64,000 nucleotides of DNA from Bacillus sp. CECT 9360 (GCF_918741275.1 NZ_CAKKNA010000011.1:1-64000); one strand, 5' to 3'. Positions 50,872 to 61,518 are shown, counted from the first letter of the stretch. The notes: generated by a model from the sequence alone, not told the origin. Numbers and translations: made by a program.

Positions 50872-51243
50872 TTACTGAATAATAGAAGCGCCTGTTAATG
50901 ATTCAGGTGACATTCCAATCGCTAGCAGGCTGATTTTGGCATAGCCCACATTTCTGAAATCAGTGAACACTTGTTTCACTACTTGGCAATGCATATCATC
51001 TTTTACCTTTTGTAATTCCTTTTTATACAAGCGTAAAACAGATCCTTGTACAAAATTAGGGGTATGATTGCCTGGATGCTCGTCTGTAAGTAAACAGCCC
51101 ATATATTGATACTTGAATTGAAAAGCGCGAGTTAGATTGATTACATCAACAAGCTTTTCAAAAAGGGCAGGATAAGAATTCTGTAACTTATCTAAAGCTT
51201 CTTTCGTCTCTTGTAACTCATCTTGGCTTGATAAAGTTATCAT
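50872..51243 (-). CDS. Hypothetical 123-residue protein
   Basis: The product is soluble and mainly helical (SSQDELQETKEALDKLQNSY, then FEKLVDVINLTRAFQFKYQY) with a C-terminal part FTDFRNVGYAKISLLAIGMS. No motif I recognise. GGAGG lies 8 nt before the ATG. It is 19 bp behind the thioesterase gene, in the same direction, and shares its terminator, so the two form one unit. Confidence 0.65.
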   Translation of the reverse strand: MITLSSQDELQETKEALDKLQNSYPALFEKLVDVINLTRAFQFKYQYMGCLLTDEHPGNHTPNFVQGSVLRLYKKELQKVKDDMHCQVVKQVFTDFRNVGYAKISLLAIGMSPESLTGASIIQ

Positions 51244-51262
51244 GAATGTTTCCTCCTATTGT

Positions 51263-51781
51263 TTATTCATCCCATGGTTTTTTAACAGTAATATAAGCAG
51301 CTAATTCTTTACTTTTCTGTCTTCTGAACTTACGCATCTCCGCTCTTTCTTTGCCAGTATTATAAAGAAATATCTCTTCTTCTGTTTCTGGCACGATGCC
51401 TGGTACGTCAACCGGTCGTTTATCCTTACCAAGGGCTACAAAAGTTAAAAATGCAGTAGCGGCGATTCTACGTTCGCCGGTTAATATATCTTCAGCAATT
51501 ACTTTGCAAAATATTTCCATTGAGGTTGTTCCTGTATAGGTTACAAAGGATTCGACACAGACTGAATCTGTTTGATGGATTGGACATAAGAAATCAATCG
51601 AATCCGTGGAAGCAGTTACACATTCTTTCACTCTGGAATGTCTGCGTGCAGATAAAGTCGCGGCGTCATCCAGCTTTTTCATCAACACTCCGCCAAATAG
51701 GGTATTATAGTTATTTAAATCAGTTAATAATACTTGAGCAGTATTAATAATCCGGCTTTCTTTAGCTTTTTTTGGTTCCAT
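51263..51781 (-). CDS. Acyl-CoA thioesterase, hotdog fold (YkhA-like)
   Basis: 172 residues. NTAQVLLTDLNNYNTLFGGVLMKKLDDAATLSA is the cytosolic acyl-CoA hydrolase signature with the catalytic Asn and Asp, followed by TASTDSIDFLCPIHQTDSV and ATAFLTFVALGKDKRP. Bacillus YkhA is similar in length. GGGAGCCACC precedes the ATG. It hydrolyses acyl-CoA to free acid and CoA; chain length unknown. Confidence 0.9.
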   Translation of the reverse strand: MEPKKAKESRIINTAQVLLTDLNNYNTLFGGVLMKKLDDAATLSARRHSRVKECVTASTDSIDFLCPIHQTDSVCVESFVTYTGTTSMEIFCKVIAEDILTGERRIAATAFLTFVALGKDKRPVDVPGIVPETEEEIFLYNTGKERAEMRKFRRQKSKELAAYITVKKPWDE

Positions 51782-52008
51782 ATGAGGTGGCTCCCTTTCA
51801 TGTCAAAATCCGAGATGCATGTGCCCCAAAAGGTTATTTGGTGCCTGTAACAAGTGTACGCCCCTATTTTTGGATAGTAAAATGGTTAAATTTTATCTCT
51901 AGTATAGATAAAATCTATGTAAATGCTTACATGTATAACCTAAATGCATAGGGAAATTTCGGCATAAAAAAGACGATTCTTTAAAATCAGAACCGTCAGG
52001 ATATTTGT

Positions 52009-52887
52009 TTAGGAAAGTCGTTCTTTTGTGAATTGAAGCCATTCTTTTGCAGCATAGGACAAATATTGATCTTTTCCCCATATAAGCGCCAGGTTCCAGC
52101 TGATTGAGGGGTTCAATACTCTAACTGGCTTTACATCTTTCGTTAAATGGGAGCAAATACTTTCTGGCAAAAGAGACACCCCTAGTTTCCAGGCAACCAT
52201 TTCTTCAATAAACGACCACTGTGAACTTTCAGAGATAATATGCGGGTTGAATCCAGCCTGATTACATGAGGCGATAATCCGATCGTATAAAACAAAGTCC
52301 TTATTAAACATGATAAAGGATTCATTGGCCAAATCTGCTAAGTTTATTTCCTCATTTTCAGCTAATGGGTGTGATGGAGGAAGGATGAGCAATAAATCTT
52401 CTTCCATGAATGAGAAATGCTGAAAGACATCGTTATTGGTAGGGAGGACAACTACCCCAACATCCAGAAGATTGTTAGCCACATCCTCTTCTATTTTCTT
52501 TGAACCATCTTCGACCAATTGGAACGTGATACCCGGATGCAATTCATGAAAGGAACCAACGATTTTCAGGAAAATGTGAGCATCGAATATAGGTGGCAGT
52601 CCAATGCGAATATGCCCTTTTTCCAGCCCACGCAGGTTGTCCAATTCCGTTTCCAAATTGTTAAATGCTTGATCAATCAGTTTCGCTTGCTCTAAAATGA
52701 TTCTGCCTGCATCCGTTAGTATCAATTTCTTCCGGGACCGATCAAAAAGAGTAACTCCCAACTCCGTCTCCAAGTTTTTAATCATTTTACTGATCGTTGG
52801 TTGGGTGATATACAAATGATCAGCCGCACGGGAAAAACTATTAAACTTTGTCACCTCAATAAAATATTGTAAATGTTTGATATCCAT
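52009..52887 (-). CDS. LysR-family transcriptional regulator (CidR/YwbI-like)
   Basis: 292 residues. The N-terminal winged HTH reads LQYFIEVTKFNSFSRAADHL and TQPTISKMIKNLE, with the LysR effector domain from residue 90 (IRIGLPPIFDAHIF). The closest pattern I recall is CidR/YwbI, which controls holin-like cidAB/ywbH genes in response to acetate or pyruvate; no such operon is in the window. Its own promoter region at 52888-52970 would be the natural target. Confidence 0.88.
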   Translation of the reverse strand: MDIKHLQYFIEVTKFNSFSRAADHLYITQPTISKMIKNLETELGVTLFDRSRKKLILTDAGRIILEQAKLIDQAFNNLETELDNLRGLEKGHIRIGLPPIFDAHIFLKIVGSFHELHPGITFQLVEDGSKKIEEDVANNLLDVGVVVLPTNNDVFQHFSFMEEDLLLILPPSHPLAENEEINLADLANESFIMFNKDFVLYDRIIASCNQAGFNPHIISESSQWSFIEEMVAWKLGVSLLPESICSHLTKDVKPVRVLNPSISWNLALIWGKDQYLSYAAKEWLQFTKERLS

Positions 52888-52976
52888 TGTCTTGCACCTG
52901 CTTTATGGAGAAATTTAATCTCAAATCTTAAAGAACGGACATTGGTTAAAGCCGTTGAACGAAAGGATTGAAAGAA

Positions 52977-53174
52977 ATGAGATTAGAGCATATAAAAAAC
53001 CCCCTAGGTATGATATTAAATGTCCGGAGCTTGCCAGCAAAAGGACTAATCAAAAACCAGGAGGCTGTTCACGTAAAAAATAATACAGTCATTGGATCGG
53101 CAGTGAGTTACAAAGAGTTCCTGCTAATGTGGCTCAGTGGGCAACCGATGCAAGGTAATACTTTAATTTATTAG
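52977..53174 (+). CDS. Possible 65-residue protein, unknown
   Basis: ATG at 52977 with AAAGG 11 nt upstream. MRLEHIKNPLGMILNVRSLP, then VIGSAVSYKEFLLMWLSGQP. It lies divergent from the LysR gene, a typical target position, but the weak site and small size leave doubt. No family recognised. Confidence 0.35.
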   Translation: MRLEHIKNPLGMILNVRSLPAKGLIKNQEAVHVKNNTVIGSAVSYKEFLLMWLSGQPMQGNTLIY

Positions 53175-53222
53175 ACGATGAAAAAATGAAAATTCAAGAA
53201 TAGAATCCTTAAGAAAATTTCA

Positions 53223-53639
53223 TCATTCGGTTTCGTCCTTGCCATCTTCATCTTTATCTTTATTGAACCATAGTGGTTCTTTGTCATCAACGTCACCATT
53301 ATAGTTGATTAGGAGTTCTTCTCCTGCTTTTATATCTGTGTATGCATAGAATTCAAATGTATGGTTCTCAAATTTAATATCATAAGTAGCATTAGGCTGA
53401 TAGGAATGGTTAAAAAGACTGCCATACCCTAACACGACTGCAGAGTGGTTTATTCCATACTCAAACACATAGTCATCAAGTACCGTGTGCTCAATTAACA
53501 TATGTTCTCTATTAGGATAAGGAATGACTGGTGCGACATGAAAAAGCGTACCTTTTGCTATATCAGTTGTCGCAAATACGCCTCTATTGAATTCCCCATC
53601 AGTGAGTGGGGATGTTTTTACTTCGATAATGTTAATCAC
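53223..53639 (-). CDS. SET-domain protein
   Basis: 138 residues made up of one SET domain: FNRGVFATTDIAKGTLFHVAP, then the AdoMet-binding pseudoknot segments GYGSLFNHSYQPNATY and KAGEELLINYNGD. SET proteins methylate lysines, mostly in eukaryotes; short bacterial versions exist in Bacillus and their targets are unknown. The GTG start at 53639 (INIIEVKTSPL) fits relatives but has a weak site; the frame is open to 53717. The tail is acidic (KDKDEDGKDETE). Confidence 0.8.
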   Translation of the reverse strand: MINIIEVKTSPLTDGEFNRGVFATTDIAKGTLFHVAPVIPYPNREHMLIEHTVLDDYVFEYGINHSAVVLGYGSLFNHSYQPNATYDIKFENHTFEFYAYTDIKAGEELLINYNGDVDDKEPLWFNKDKDEDGKDETE

Positions 53640-53766
53640 CTTCGAGTTCTTTTCTTTAATGTTCTTATCTCCATAATCTTGACGGTTTATTATGAAGAAA
53701 GCAACTGTTTTAACCAATTAACATAAAAATCCAAAAAAACACACCAAAAATAATTAATTGGCGTGT

Positions 53767-54591
53767 TTAGAAATTTACTTGTCTCACGCCTAATTCTTTT
53801 AAGGCCTGCTGTAAATGAGAATGGGTTTGTATGTCTTTAAAATCCAACCCCATTTTTACGGTTGTTTGAGCGATTACTGGACGTATCCCCGTGATAATTG
53901 TTTCTATACCAGTCAGTTTCAGAGCCTTGACAACTTGAAAAATTTTGTCTGCAACCATTGTATCAATCATTGCAACACCAGAAAGATCAAAAATGATTTT
54001 GCTTAACTTTAGTCGTTCTCCTTCATTTAATGAAGTGTCCATTATTAATCTAGCTCGATGTGTGTCTATTTCACCTATAATAGGGATAACCGCAATTCCA
54101 TCGACAATAGGAACAACAGGAACCGATAAGTCTTCGAGTGCAGTATAAGCGATCTTCATTAAGTTGTTGTTGTAGGTCTCGTATGTTTCACCGAAAATAC
54201 GGAAAAGGTGATCGATTAAAGGGTCGATAATTTTTGAAACGTCCAGCATGGTAATGGCAGCAAATTGCCTTTGCTCCAGTTCTTCAGTAAAGGCATCCCA
54301 GATTACATGTCTTAAATTAGAGGTTGCCCTTAATGAATCGCTTAATGATACTTGATACTGAATTGCCGATTCAGCTGTTTTTTTACCCCAGGCCGTAATT
54401 TTTAGGGTCACAATATCCAAATCCTCGTACAATGCCTGTCCAAAGTATTTGATTAAATTTGCCCTGAAGTCGACACGTTCAGATAATTTAAAATCAGATT
54501 TCTCTACCTCTGGAATACTGATCACATTTTGAGCCAAGATACGATGATTCTGGACGACCTTTTCCCCTATATATCTTAATTCGTCCTTCAT
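53767..54591 (-). CDS. RsbR-like stressosome STAS protein 3
   Basis: 274 residues. N-terminal helical sensor part, then a STAS domain IAVIPIIGEIDTHRARLIMD and IIFDLSGVAMIDTMVADKIF with both phospho-threonine positions kept. It is closer to protein 1 than to protein 2. Preceding AAGGAGAA lies 8 nt before the ATG. No rsbS, rsbT or rsbX is near, so these are orphan sensor subunits feeding a stressosome encoded elsewhere. Confidence 0.9.
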   Translation of the reverse strand: MKDELRYIGEKVVQNHRILAQNVISIPEVEKSDFKLSERVDFRANLIKYFGQALYEDLDIVTLKITAWGKKTAESAIQYQVSLSDSLRATSNLRHVIWDAFTEELEQRQFAAITMLDVSKIIDPLIDHLFRIFGETYETYNNNLMKIAYTALEDLSVPVVPIVDGIAVIPIIGEIDTHRARLIMDTSLNEGERLKLSKIIFDLSGVAMIDTMVADKIFQVVKALKLTGIETIITGIRPVIAQTTVKMGLDFKDIQTHSHLQQALKELGVRQVNF

Positions 54592-54984
54592 AAGAATTTA
54601 TTCTCCTTATAAAAACTACTTTATATTCAGTATATAGCGGTTCAATATAAAAAAGAAAGTGTAACTTTCTTATTAATAAAAAGTGGCAGTTTAGTTGATT
54701 AAGAAAAAATCGTATAATCACAATCTAATCAAAATGATAGAATTGAAACATCTATTTGTATCAATGGGCTTAGGATGTGAAATCTTATATTAAGAGTGGG
54801 AATGTCTTGTTTGAACACTAGGCAGACCTTGATCATCTCCTTTTTGTTGATATTTAAACGGATACTAAGGAAATGACTGTTAAAATAAGATGTGGAAAAC
54901 TTCTCCCACTAAATTGACAATAACGAATCGGATGAAGCAGATAAATTCATTTCCGAATAAAATGATATAAAAGGAGTGTAAAAT
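54592..54984. other. Intergenic stretch without a gene
   Basis: No open frame with a ribosome binding site is seen. AGAAAG/CTTTCT at about 54651-54670 forms a small hairpin. TTGAAC with AT-rich sequence behind it on the minus strand near 54640 may be the promoter of the RsbR-like gene. Confidence 0.4.
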
Positions 54985-55521
54985 ATGAATCTAAAATATG
55001 AAATGATTCCTGATGAAAAAATTGAATACTGTAGAGATCTGTGTAATGAACTTATGGCCTTTCAAAAGTCGAAATCACACATCAAACCGGAATTGTTTGA
55101 CAACATGAATTTTGATACACGGATGATTCCTTCAATACAAAATGCAATACACAATTATACTGTGATAGTTAGACATGATGATAAAATAGTCGGTTATGTA
55201 TATTCCAATATCTCTTCTAAAGAAACCTATTCAAATGAATTTGCCACTTTTTTTGACCTTTCTACTGTTCGCGGAAATAACGTAGGTTGTTTATCACAAT
55301 TTTATATTAAAGAAGATTATCGACAATATGGGATTGGATCTAAACTTTTTGATATGTCCATGAAGTGGTTGACGCAATTTGATGATGTCGAAGATTATTT
55401 TATCTATGTCTCAAATGGCAATGATGACGCCTTAGAATTCTATAGACGTAAGGGATTTTCTGTTAGTCATGATATATTGGATGGTTTTATAACCGTTTTA
55501 CGTCACAAGAATCAGTTTTGA
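54985..55521 (+). CDS. GNAT family N-acetyltransferase
   Basis: 178 residues. The GNAT core reads YIKEDYRQYGIGSKLFDMSMKW (residues about 109-130, acetyl-CoA loop QYGIGS) and VSNGNDDALEFYRRKGFSVSH near the C-terminus. The N-terminal part binds the unknown acceptor. AAAGGAG lies before the ATG. Single gene. Confidence 0.9.
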   Translation: MNLKYEMIPDEKIEYCRDLCNELMAFQKSKSHIKPELFDNMNFDTRMIPSIQNAIHNYTVIVRHDDKIVGYVYSNISSKETYSNEFATFFDLSTVRGNNVGCLSQFYIKEDYRQYGIGSKLFDMSMKWLTQFDDVEDYFIYVSNGNDDALEFYRRKGFSVSHDILDGFITVLRHKNQF

Positions 55522-55670
55522 TTTTTGAAGATGCAAGCAGATTTTGTGAAAAATAGTGAATGGGAAAGAGATATTTTACAACTTAATAAACTGAATATCT
55601 GTAAATTAAAGGTAATTTACATAATAGTATGGAATATTTAATTGATTCATGTAAATAAGGAGGGCTTAAA

Positions 55671-55988
55671 ATGAGTAAATTCGGACTGTATGGAAAGCTT
55701 ACTGCGATTGAAGGGGAACGTGATACTTTAGTGGAAATTCTTTTAGATGCTGCCCAATCAATGGATGAAATAAACGACTGTGAATTATATGTCGTGAACA
55801 TCTCTGATAACGACCCTGACTCTGTCTTTGTTTATGAAGTATGGAGTAACGAGAGTGCTCATCAAGCATCCTTATCCCTGGAAGCAACACAAACATTAAT
55901 CCAGCGTGCGAAGCCAATAATTGCAGGGATGGAGAGAGTTACTACACTGTTCCCAAAAGGAGGAAAGGGCATTTCCACTCAATCATAA
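55671..55988 (+). CDS. ABM-family monooxygenase-like protein
   Basis: 105 residues, dimeric alpha-beta barrel (antibiotic biosynthesis monooxygenase/YgiN type): KFGLYGKLTAIEGERDTLVEIL, then CELYVVNISDNDPDSVFVYEVWSNE and a final HQASLSLEATQTL helix. It probably acts on quinones or small aromatic compounds. AAGGAGGG precedes the ATG. Confidence 0.88.
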   Translation: MSKFGLYGKLTAIEGERDTLVEILLDAAQSMDEINDCELYVVNISDNDPDSVFVYEVWSNESAHQASLSLEATQTLIQRAKPIIAGMERVTTLFPKGGKGISTQS

Positions 55989-56080
55989 AATTGCTAAAAG
56001 TTTCTTGGTGATATCCTTCATAAACCGGCTTCCCAAAATAAAGACAGTATTCCGCTTTTTTGAAATTTTCTAATTTTCCC

Positions 56081-56109
56081 TTGACCTCGTATACTATTAG
56101 CGGTAGAGT
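56081..56109 (+). promoter_or_regulatory. Promoter of the SAM-riboswitch transcript
   Basis: TTGACC at 56081-56086 and TAGAGT at 56104-56109 with a 17-nt spacer, about 20 bp before the S-box aptamer. Confidence 0.55.
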
Positions 56110-56130
56110 TATAAAAAAGTGAATATAATT

Positions 56131-56227
56131 CTTATCCAGAGAGGTGGAGGGACTGGCCCGTTGATACCTCAGCAGCAGACTTTATCGTACTGTGCTAATT
56201 CCAGAAGCTCTAGAGCTTGAAGATAAG
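56131..56227 (+). ncRNA. SAM-I riboswitch (S-box) aptamer
   Basis: All landmarks of an S-box: P1 CTTATC/GATAAG (56131-56136, 56222-56227), CCAGAGAGGTGGAGGGACTG, GCCC, then a slightly degenerate GTTGATACCTCAGCAGC, and GTGCTAATTCC. The terminator at 56253-56287 follows, so high SAM should stop transcription of the MetE-like gene. Confidence 0.95.
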
Positions 56228-56252
56228 AAGAGACATGGATTAAGCCGCCAAC

Positions 56253-56287
56253 AACCTCTTCTGTTTCAAGAAGAGGTTTTTATTTTT
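56253..56287 (+). terminator. S-box terminator
   Basis: Perfect 10-bp stem AACCTCTTCT/AGAAGAGGTT, loop GTTTCA, then TTTTATTTTTT. Confidence 0.92.
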
Positions 56288-56332
56288 TGGCCTTACATTT
56301 TAAAAATAACGAAAAGGAAGAAGGTATTTTTT

Positions 56333-57442
56333 ATGTCGATTACTTTGACAAAGGCACCATTCAGGGCTGATCATGTAGGAAGTTTATTAAGACCCAAACA
56401 CTTGCTAGAAGCGAGGTCCAGCTTTAATAACGGAGAGATTAGCGCCGAACAACTAAGAGAGATAGAACTGGCAGAAGTAAAAAGAATCGTTGATAAGCAA
56501 GTTGAGGTTGGTCTTAAAGCGGTATCAGATGGTGAATTCAGACGTAACTGGTGGCATACCGACTTCATGGAGAACCTGCTGGGGATAGAAGGATACACTC
56601 CGGAAACAGGTTACAAATTCAGCAAGATGGAAACGGATAAGCATGATGTACGTGCTGTAGCGAGAGTAGCATTCAATCCTGAACACCCATTCATTCAACA
56701 TGCAAAGGAATTGGTTGAAATTGTTGGTGATAGGGCGATTGCCAAAGTAACGATTCCGAGCCCTAACCAGTTCTTCAATGCCGGAGTTATCAACCCGGAA
56801 ATCTATTCTGATTGGGAAGAGTTTGCTAAGGATATTATTGAAGCATACAGACAAACTATTAAAGCTTTTTATGAGGTAGGAGTACGCTACCTGCAGTTGG
56901 ACGATGTATATATTGCTGGTCTTTCCGCCCCAGATATCCCTTTTAGTGACGCCAAATACTCACGTGAATATTTAATTGATTTAGCTTTACGTGTCGTCAA
57001 CGGTGTTCTAGATGATAAGCCTGAGGACCTTTTTGTAACTACCCACCTTTGCAGAGGCAACTATAAGTCTGACTACGCATTTTCCGGAAGCTATGACATT
57101 ATTGCACCCACCTTGCTAAATAAGGAAAAAGTAGATGGATTTTTCCTTGAGTTCGATGATGAGCGTTCAGGAACATTCGAACCTTTAAAGTATATTCCGA
57201 ATGGAAGTGATGCACCGCGAGTAGTGCTAGGGTTATTTACTTCTAAGTTTCCTGAGTTAGAAGACAAGGAAGCCATTAAAGATAGGATCAAAGAAGCCTC
57301 TCAATACGTACCATTAGAACAGTTGTGCATTAGCCCTCAATGTGGATTCGCTTCTACACATCATGGCAATAACCTGACAGAAGAAGAGCAGTGGAACAAA
57401 TTAAAGTTAATCGTTGATGTGGCAAAAGAAGTATGGGGTTAA
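56333..57442 (+). CDS. MetE-like cobalamin-independent methyltransferase (YxjG/YxjH type)
   Basis: 369 residues, only the C-terminal barrel of MetE. FRADHVGSLLRPKHLLEARS opens the protein; the zinc ligands are in VTTHLCRGNYKS (His-x-Cys near residue 238), EFDDERSG and SPQCGFASTHHG near residue 332. B. subtilis YxjG and YxjH are the same size, S-box controlled, and thought to make methionine from an unknown methyl donor. ATG at 56333 has AGGAAGAAGG upstream. The in-frame extension into the riboswitch is not coding. Confidence 0.93.
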   Translation: MSITLTKAPFRADHVGSLLRPKHLLEARSSFNNGEISAEQLREIELAEVKRIVDKQVEVGLKAVSDGEFRRNWWHTDFMENLLGIEGYTPETGYKFSKMETDKHDVRAVARVAFNPEHPFIQHAKELVEIVGDRAIAKVTIPSPNQFFNAGVINPEIYSDWEEFAKDIIEAYRQTIKAFYEVGVRYLQLDDVYIAGLSAPDIPFSDAKYSREYLIDLALRVVNGVLDDKPEDLFVTTHLCRGNYKSDYAFSGSYDIIAPTLLNKEKVDGFFLEFDDERSGTFEPLKYIPNGSDAPRVVLGLFTSKFPELEDKEAIKDRIKEASQYVPLEQLCISPQCGFASTHHGNNLTEEEQWNKLKLIVDVAKEVWG

Positions 57443-57502
57443 TCTAAAAGTTAATTAAAACATAAATGCTGGTGCATAAGTAAGTTATCAGCTGCTGCTC
57501 GA

Positions 57503-57532
57503 AAAGAGGGATGCTTTGCATCCTTTTTTTTC
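57503..57532 (+). terminator. Terminator after the MetE-like gene
   Basis: Stem GGATGC/GCATCC with loop TTT, extended by AAGAG/CTTTT pairs, then eight T. Confidence 0.88.
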
Positions 57533-57537
57533 TTGTA

Positions 57538-57668
57538 TGCGCGCCCGGCAGGGGTGAAGTCTAGGCTGCGAGTCCCGAACTGTGAAGGTAGAAGTTACAG
57601 ATAGCTTAGTGCCAGGATGTCCACGGTGACGTGGAGCAAGCGGCAAACCTCTGGTCTGAGGAACAAGC
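57538..57668 (+). mobile_element. Group II intron remnant (5' part of domain I)
   Basis: The sequence GCGCCCGGCAGGGGTGAAG, then GAGTCCCGAACTGTGAAGG, CAGATAGCTTAGTGCCAGG, GTCCACGGTGACGTGGA and CGGCAAACCTCTGGTCTGAG follows the 5' end of bacterial group II introns of the B. halodurans/B. megaterium type (which open GTGCGCCCGG). Shortened loops suggest internal deletions. Domains II-VI and the reverse transcriptase are absent. It lies between a terminator and the glucosidase gene. Confidence 0.8.
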
Positions 57669-57729
57669 AATAAATTACACAAAAAAACAAATAGTAATCA
57701 CTATGGGATAAAAATTGGGAGGTATCTAA

Positions 57730-59166
<1,437 letters not shown>

Positions 59167-59445
59167 AGTCGATGTGATCAATTTCAACAGAAAAACATCT
59201 GATTCTTATTAAGGGCTACGACGGTAGCTCTTTATTAATTAGAAAAATAAGTTTGTGAATAAGTGTATTTAAACAATTATGAAAGTTTAAATACACGAAA
59301 ACCTAAAAATAACAATACTTAACTAGACCCATCTTTTGGGGCAGGTTAGTGAAAACAGTTGTCATTTCATTGAAGCCGTAAATTGAAACCTTTTCCAATA
59401 ATAATCGTACAAATTATTAAAATACTTAAGTTGGAGGGATTATTT

Positions 59446-59565
59446 TTGAGTGATAATAGTAACAAATGGAATATTGCAGAAATCAAAACAAGTTATTTTG
59501 TTTTTGGGGGATTAGTTATAGGTGGGGTTTTCGGATTAGTTGTATATGTGAAAGATTGGTTATGA
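59446..59565 (+). CDS. 39-residue single-TM protein
   Basis: TTG start at 59446 with GGAGGG 7 nt upstream. A short polar N-terminus (SDNSNKWNIAEIKTS) is followed by one glycine-rich membrane helix YFVFGGLVIGGVFGLVVYV and KDWL. Family not recognised. The good start site supports it. Confidence 0.5.
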   Translation: MSDNSNKWNIAEIKTSYFVFGGLVIGGVFGLVVYVKDWL

Positions 59566-59773
59566 TTTGGGATGTTTTTTAAAAAATGCCGGTGGTATGA
59601 TTGTGGCAGAGGGACGCCTGAAGAAGTCGCAGCCGTAAAAGAATCTCATACGGGAGCTTTTTAAAAATGTTGTAGCCGGTATCATAAACACCCTCTATGT
59701 TAACATCCATTTATACAACCAAACGTTTTTAACTGGCGGTGTTTATCCCATTTTATAAAAGGAGTTAGAAATA

Positions 59774-61507
59774 ATGAAAACCCAAAAAGATGGCTTGAAG
59801 CCATTTATTACCCTTATTTTATCAACAAACATTCCAAAATTGATGTTAACCATTGGTTTAATAGGTAGTATCTTTACAACTCTTGTTGGCCTTTCCATCC
59901 CACTATTAACAAGAGAACTTGTAGATGGTTTCTCCGCAGCATCCATAAGCATCCCTATTATTATTGCTATTGCAGTTGTATTTATTTTGCAAGGTGTAAT
60001 CGATGGGGTATCGACGTACTTGCTAGCTGCAGTCGGTCAACGAATTGTGGCTAGTTTGCGGAAGCAAATGTGGGTAAAGCTCATTCGATTGCCCGTAAGC
60101 TACTTTGATAAACAACAAAGCGGAGAGTCAGTAAGTCGCGTCGTAAACGATACAGGAATTGTAAAAGATTTAATTTCACAGCATTTCCCGCAATTTATAA
60201 CAGGTGTCATTTCAATTATTGGTGCGATTATCATCTTACTCATTATGGACTGGAAAATGACTTTGTTAATGTTAATTACCGTTCCTCTCACAATGGCGAT
60301 CATGATGCCTCTCGGAGGAAAGATGGCCAAAATATCCCGTGGTTTACAAGATGAAACTGCCACGTTCTCAGGGAATATTCAACAGACAATTAGTGAGATT
60401 CGATTAATGAAATCCTCCACTGCAGAAAAATTCGAAGAAGAAAAAGGAATCAATGGTGTGAAAAATCTGCTTTCTTATGGATTAAAGGAAGCAAGGATAT
60501 TTGCCCTAATCGGTCCAATTATGTACACAATCATTATGATCGTCATTGTTATGATCATTGGTTATGGTGGAATACGTGTGGCAAATGGATCAATGTCAAC
60601 GGGGTCTCTCGTAGCTTTTCTTCTCTATCTTTTTCAAATTATCTATCCGATTACGTCTTTTGCCTTGTTTTTTACACAATTACAAAAAGCAAAAGGAGCA
60701 ACAGAAAGGATCATTGATATCATTGAACTTCCGTTAGAGGAAGGGCAAGAAGGATTAGAGGTCAATATTACAAATGAACCTGTTCATGTCCTAAATGTAT
60801 CCTTTACTTATAGTAAAGATGAACCCGTCATTCAAGACGTGTCCTTTGATGCAATGCCTGGTCAAATGATCGCTTTTGCTGGCCCAAGTGGTGGTGGAAA
60901 AACAACGATGTTCGGATTACTTGAAAGGTATTACGAACCAATAGCCGGTGAGATACGAATTGGTAACACACCAATCAACCAGTTATCACTAGATTCATGG
61001 CGCAGTCAAATTGGCTATGTATCACAAGAAAGTGCGATGATGGCTGGGACCATTCGTGAAAATTTATGTTATGGATTGAAAAATTGGGAAAGTATATCAG
61101 ATGAACGTTTGTGGAAAGTCGCTGAAATGGCATACGCTGCTGAATTTATTAAATCGTTCTCACAAGGATTGGACACGGAAGTGGGGGAGCGTGGTGTGAA
61201 ATTATCAGGTGGTCAAAGACAGCGAATTGCCATCGCTCGCGCTTTTTTAAGAGATCCAAAAATTCTAATGATGGACGAAGCCACAGCAAGCTTAGATAGC
61301 CAGTCAGAAAGCGTTGTCCAAGCAGCTCTATCACGATTAATGGAAGGGCGCACAACCTTCGTGATCGCTCACCGATTATCCACCATTGTCGATGCAGATC
61401 AAATCATTTTCATCGAAAAAGGAAAGGTAACAGGCATCGGTACCCATCGTGAATTAATACAGTCACATGAATTGTATCGTATATATGCTGAACAGCAGCT
61501 AACATAG
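59774..61507 (+). CDS. ABC exporter half-transporter (BmrA/LmrA-like)
   Basis: 577 residues: six membrane helices (residues 15-310) fused to one ATPase domain. Walker A GPSGGGKTT near residue 374, signature LSGGQRQRIAIARA near residue 478, Walker B ILMMDEATASLD and switch His in FVIAHRLST are intact. It must dimerise. The closest type is BmrA of B. subtilis, a multidrug exporter that also gives resistance to cervimycin; the true substrate here is unknown. AAAGGAG lies before the ATG. Confidence 0.93.
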   Translation: MKTQKDGLKPFITLILSTNIPKLMLTIGLIGSIFTTLVGLSIPLLTRELVDGFSAASISIPIIIAIAVVFILQGVIDGVSTYLLAAVGQRIVASLRKQMWVKLIRLPVSYFDKQQSGESVSRVVNDTGIVKDLISQHFPQFITGVISIIGAIIILLIMDWKMTLLMLITVPLTMAIMMPLGGKMAKISRGLQDETATFSGNIQQTISEIRLMKSSTAEKFEEEKGINGVKNLLSYGLKEARIFALIGPIMYTIIMIVIVMIIGYGGIRVANGSMSTGSLVAFLLYLFQIIYPITSFALFFTQLQKAKGATERIIDIIELPLEEGQEGLEVNITNEPVHVLNVSFTYSKDEPVIQDVSFDAMPGQMIAFAGPSGGGKTTMFGLLERYYEPIAGEIRIGNTPINQLSLDSWRSQIGYVSQESAMMAGTIRENLCYGLKNWESISDERLWKVAEMAYAAEFIKSFSQGLDTEVGERGVKLSGGQRQRIAIARAFLRDPKILMMDEATASLDSQSESVVQAALSRLMEGRTTFVIAHRLSTIVDADQIIFIEKGKVTGIGTHRELIQSHELYRIYAEQQLT

Positions 61508-61518
61508 TGTAGGACAGT

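Noticed and set aside
56192-56332. 47-residue N-terminal extension of the MetE-like protein
   Set aside because: It would be translated from the SAM riboswitch and its terminator; the ATG at 56333 has its own ribosome binding site and gives the family N-terminus.
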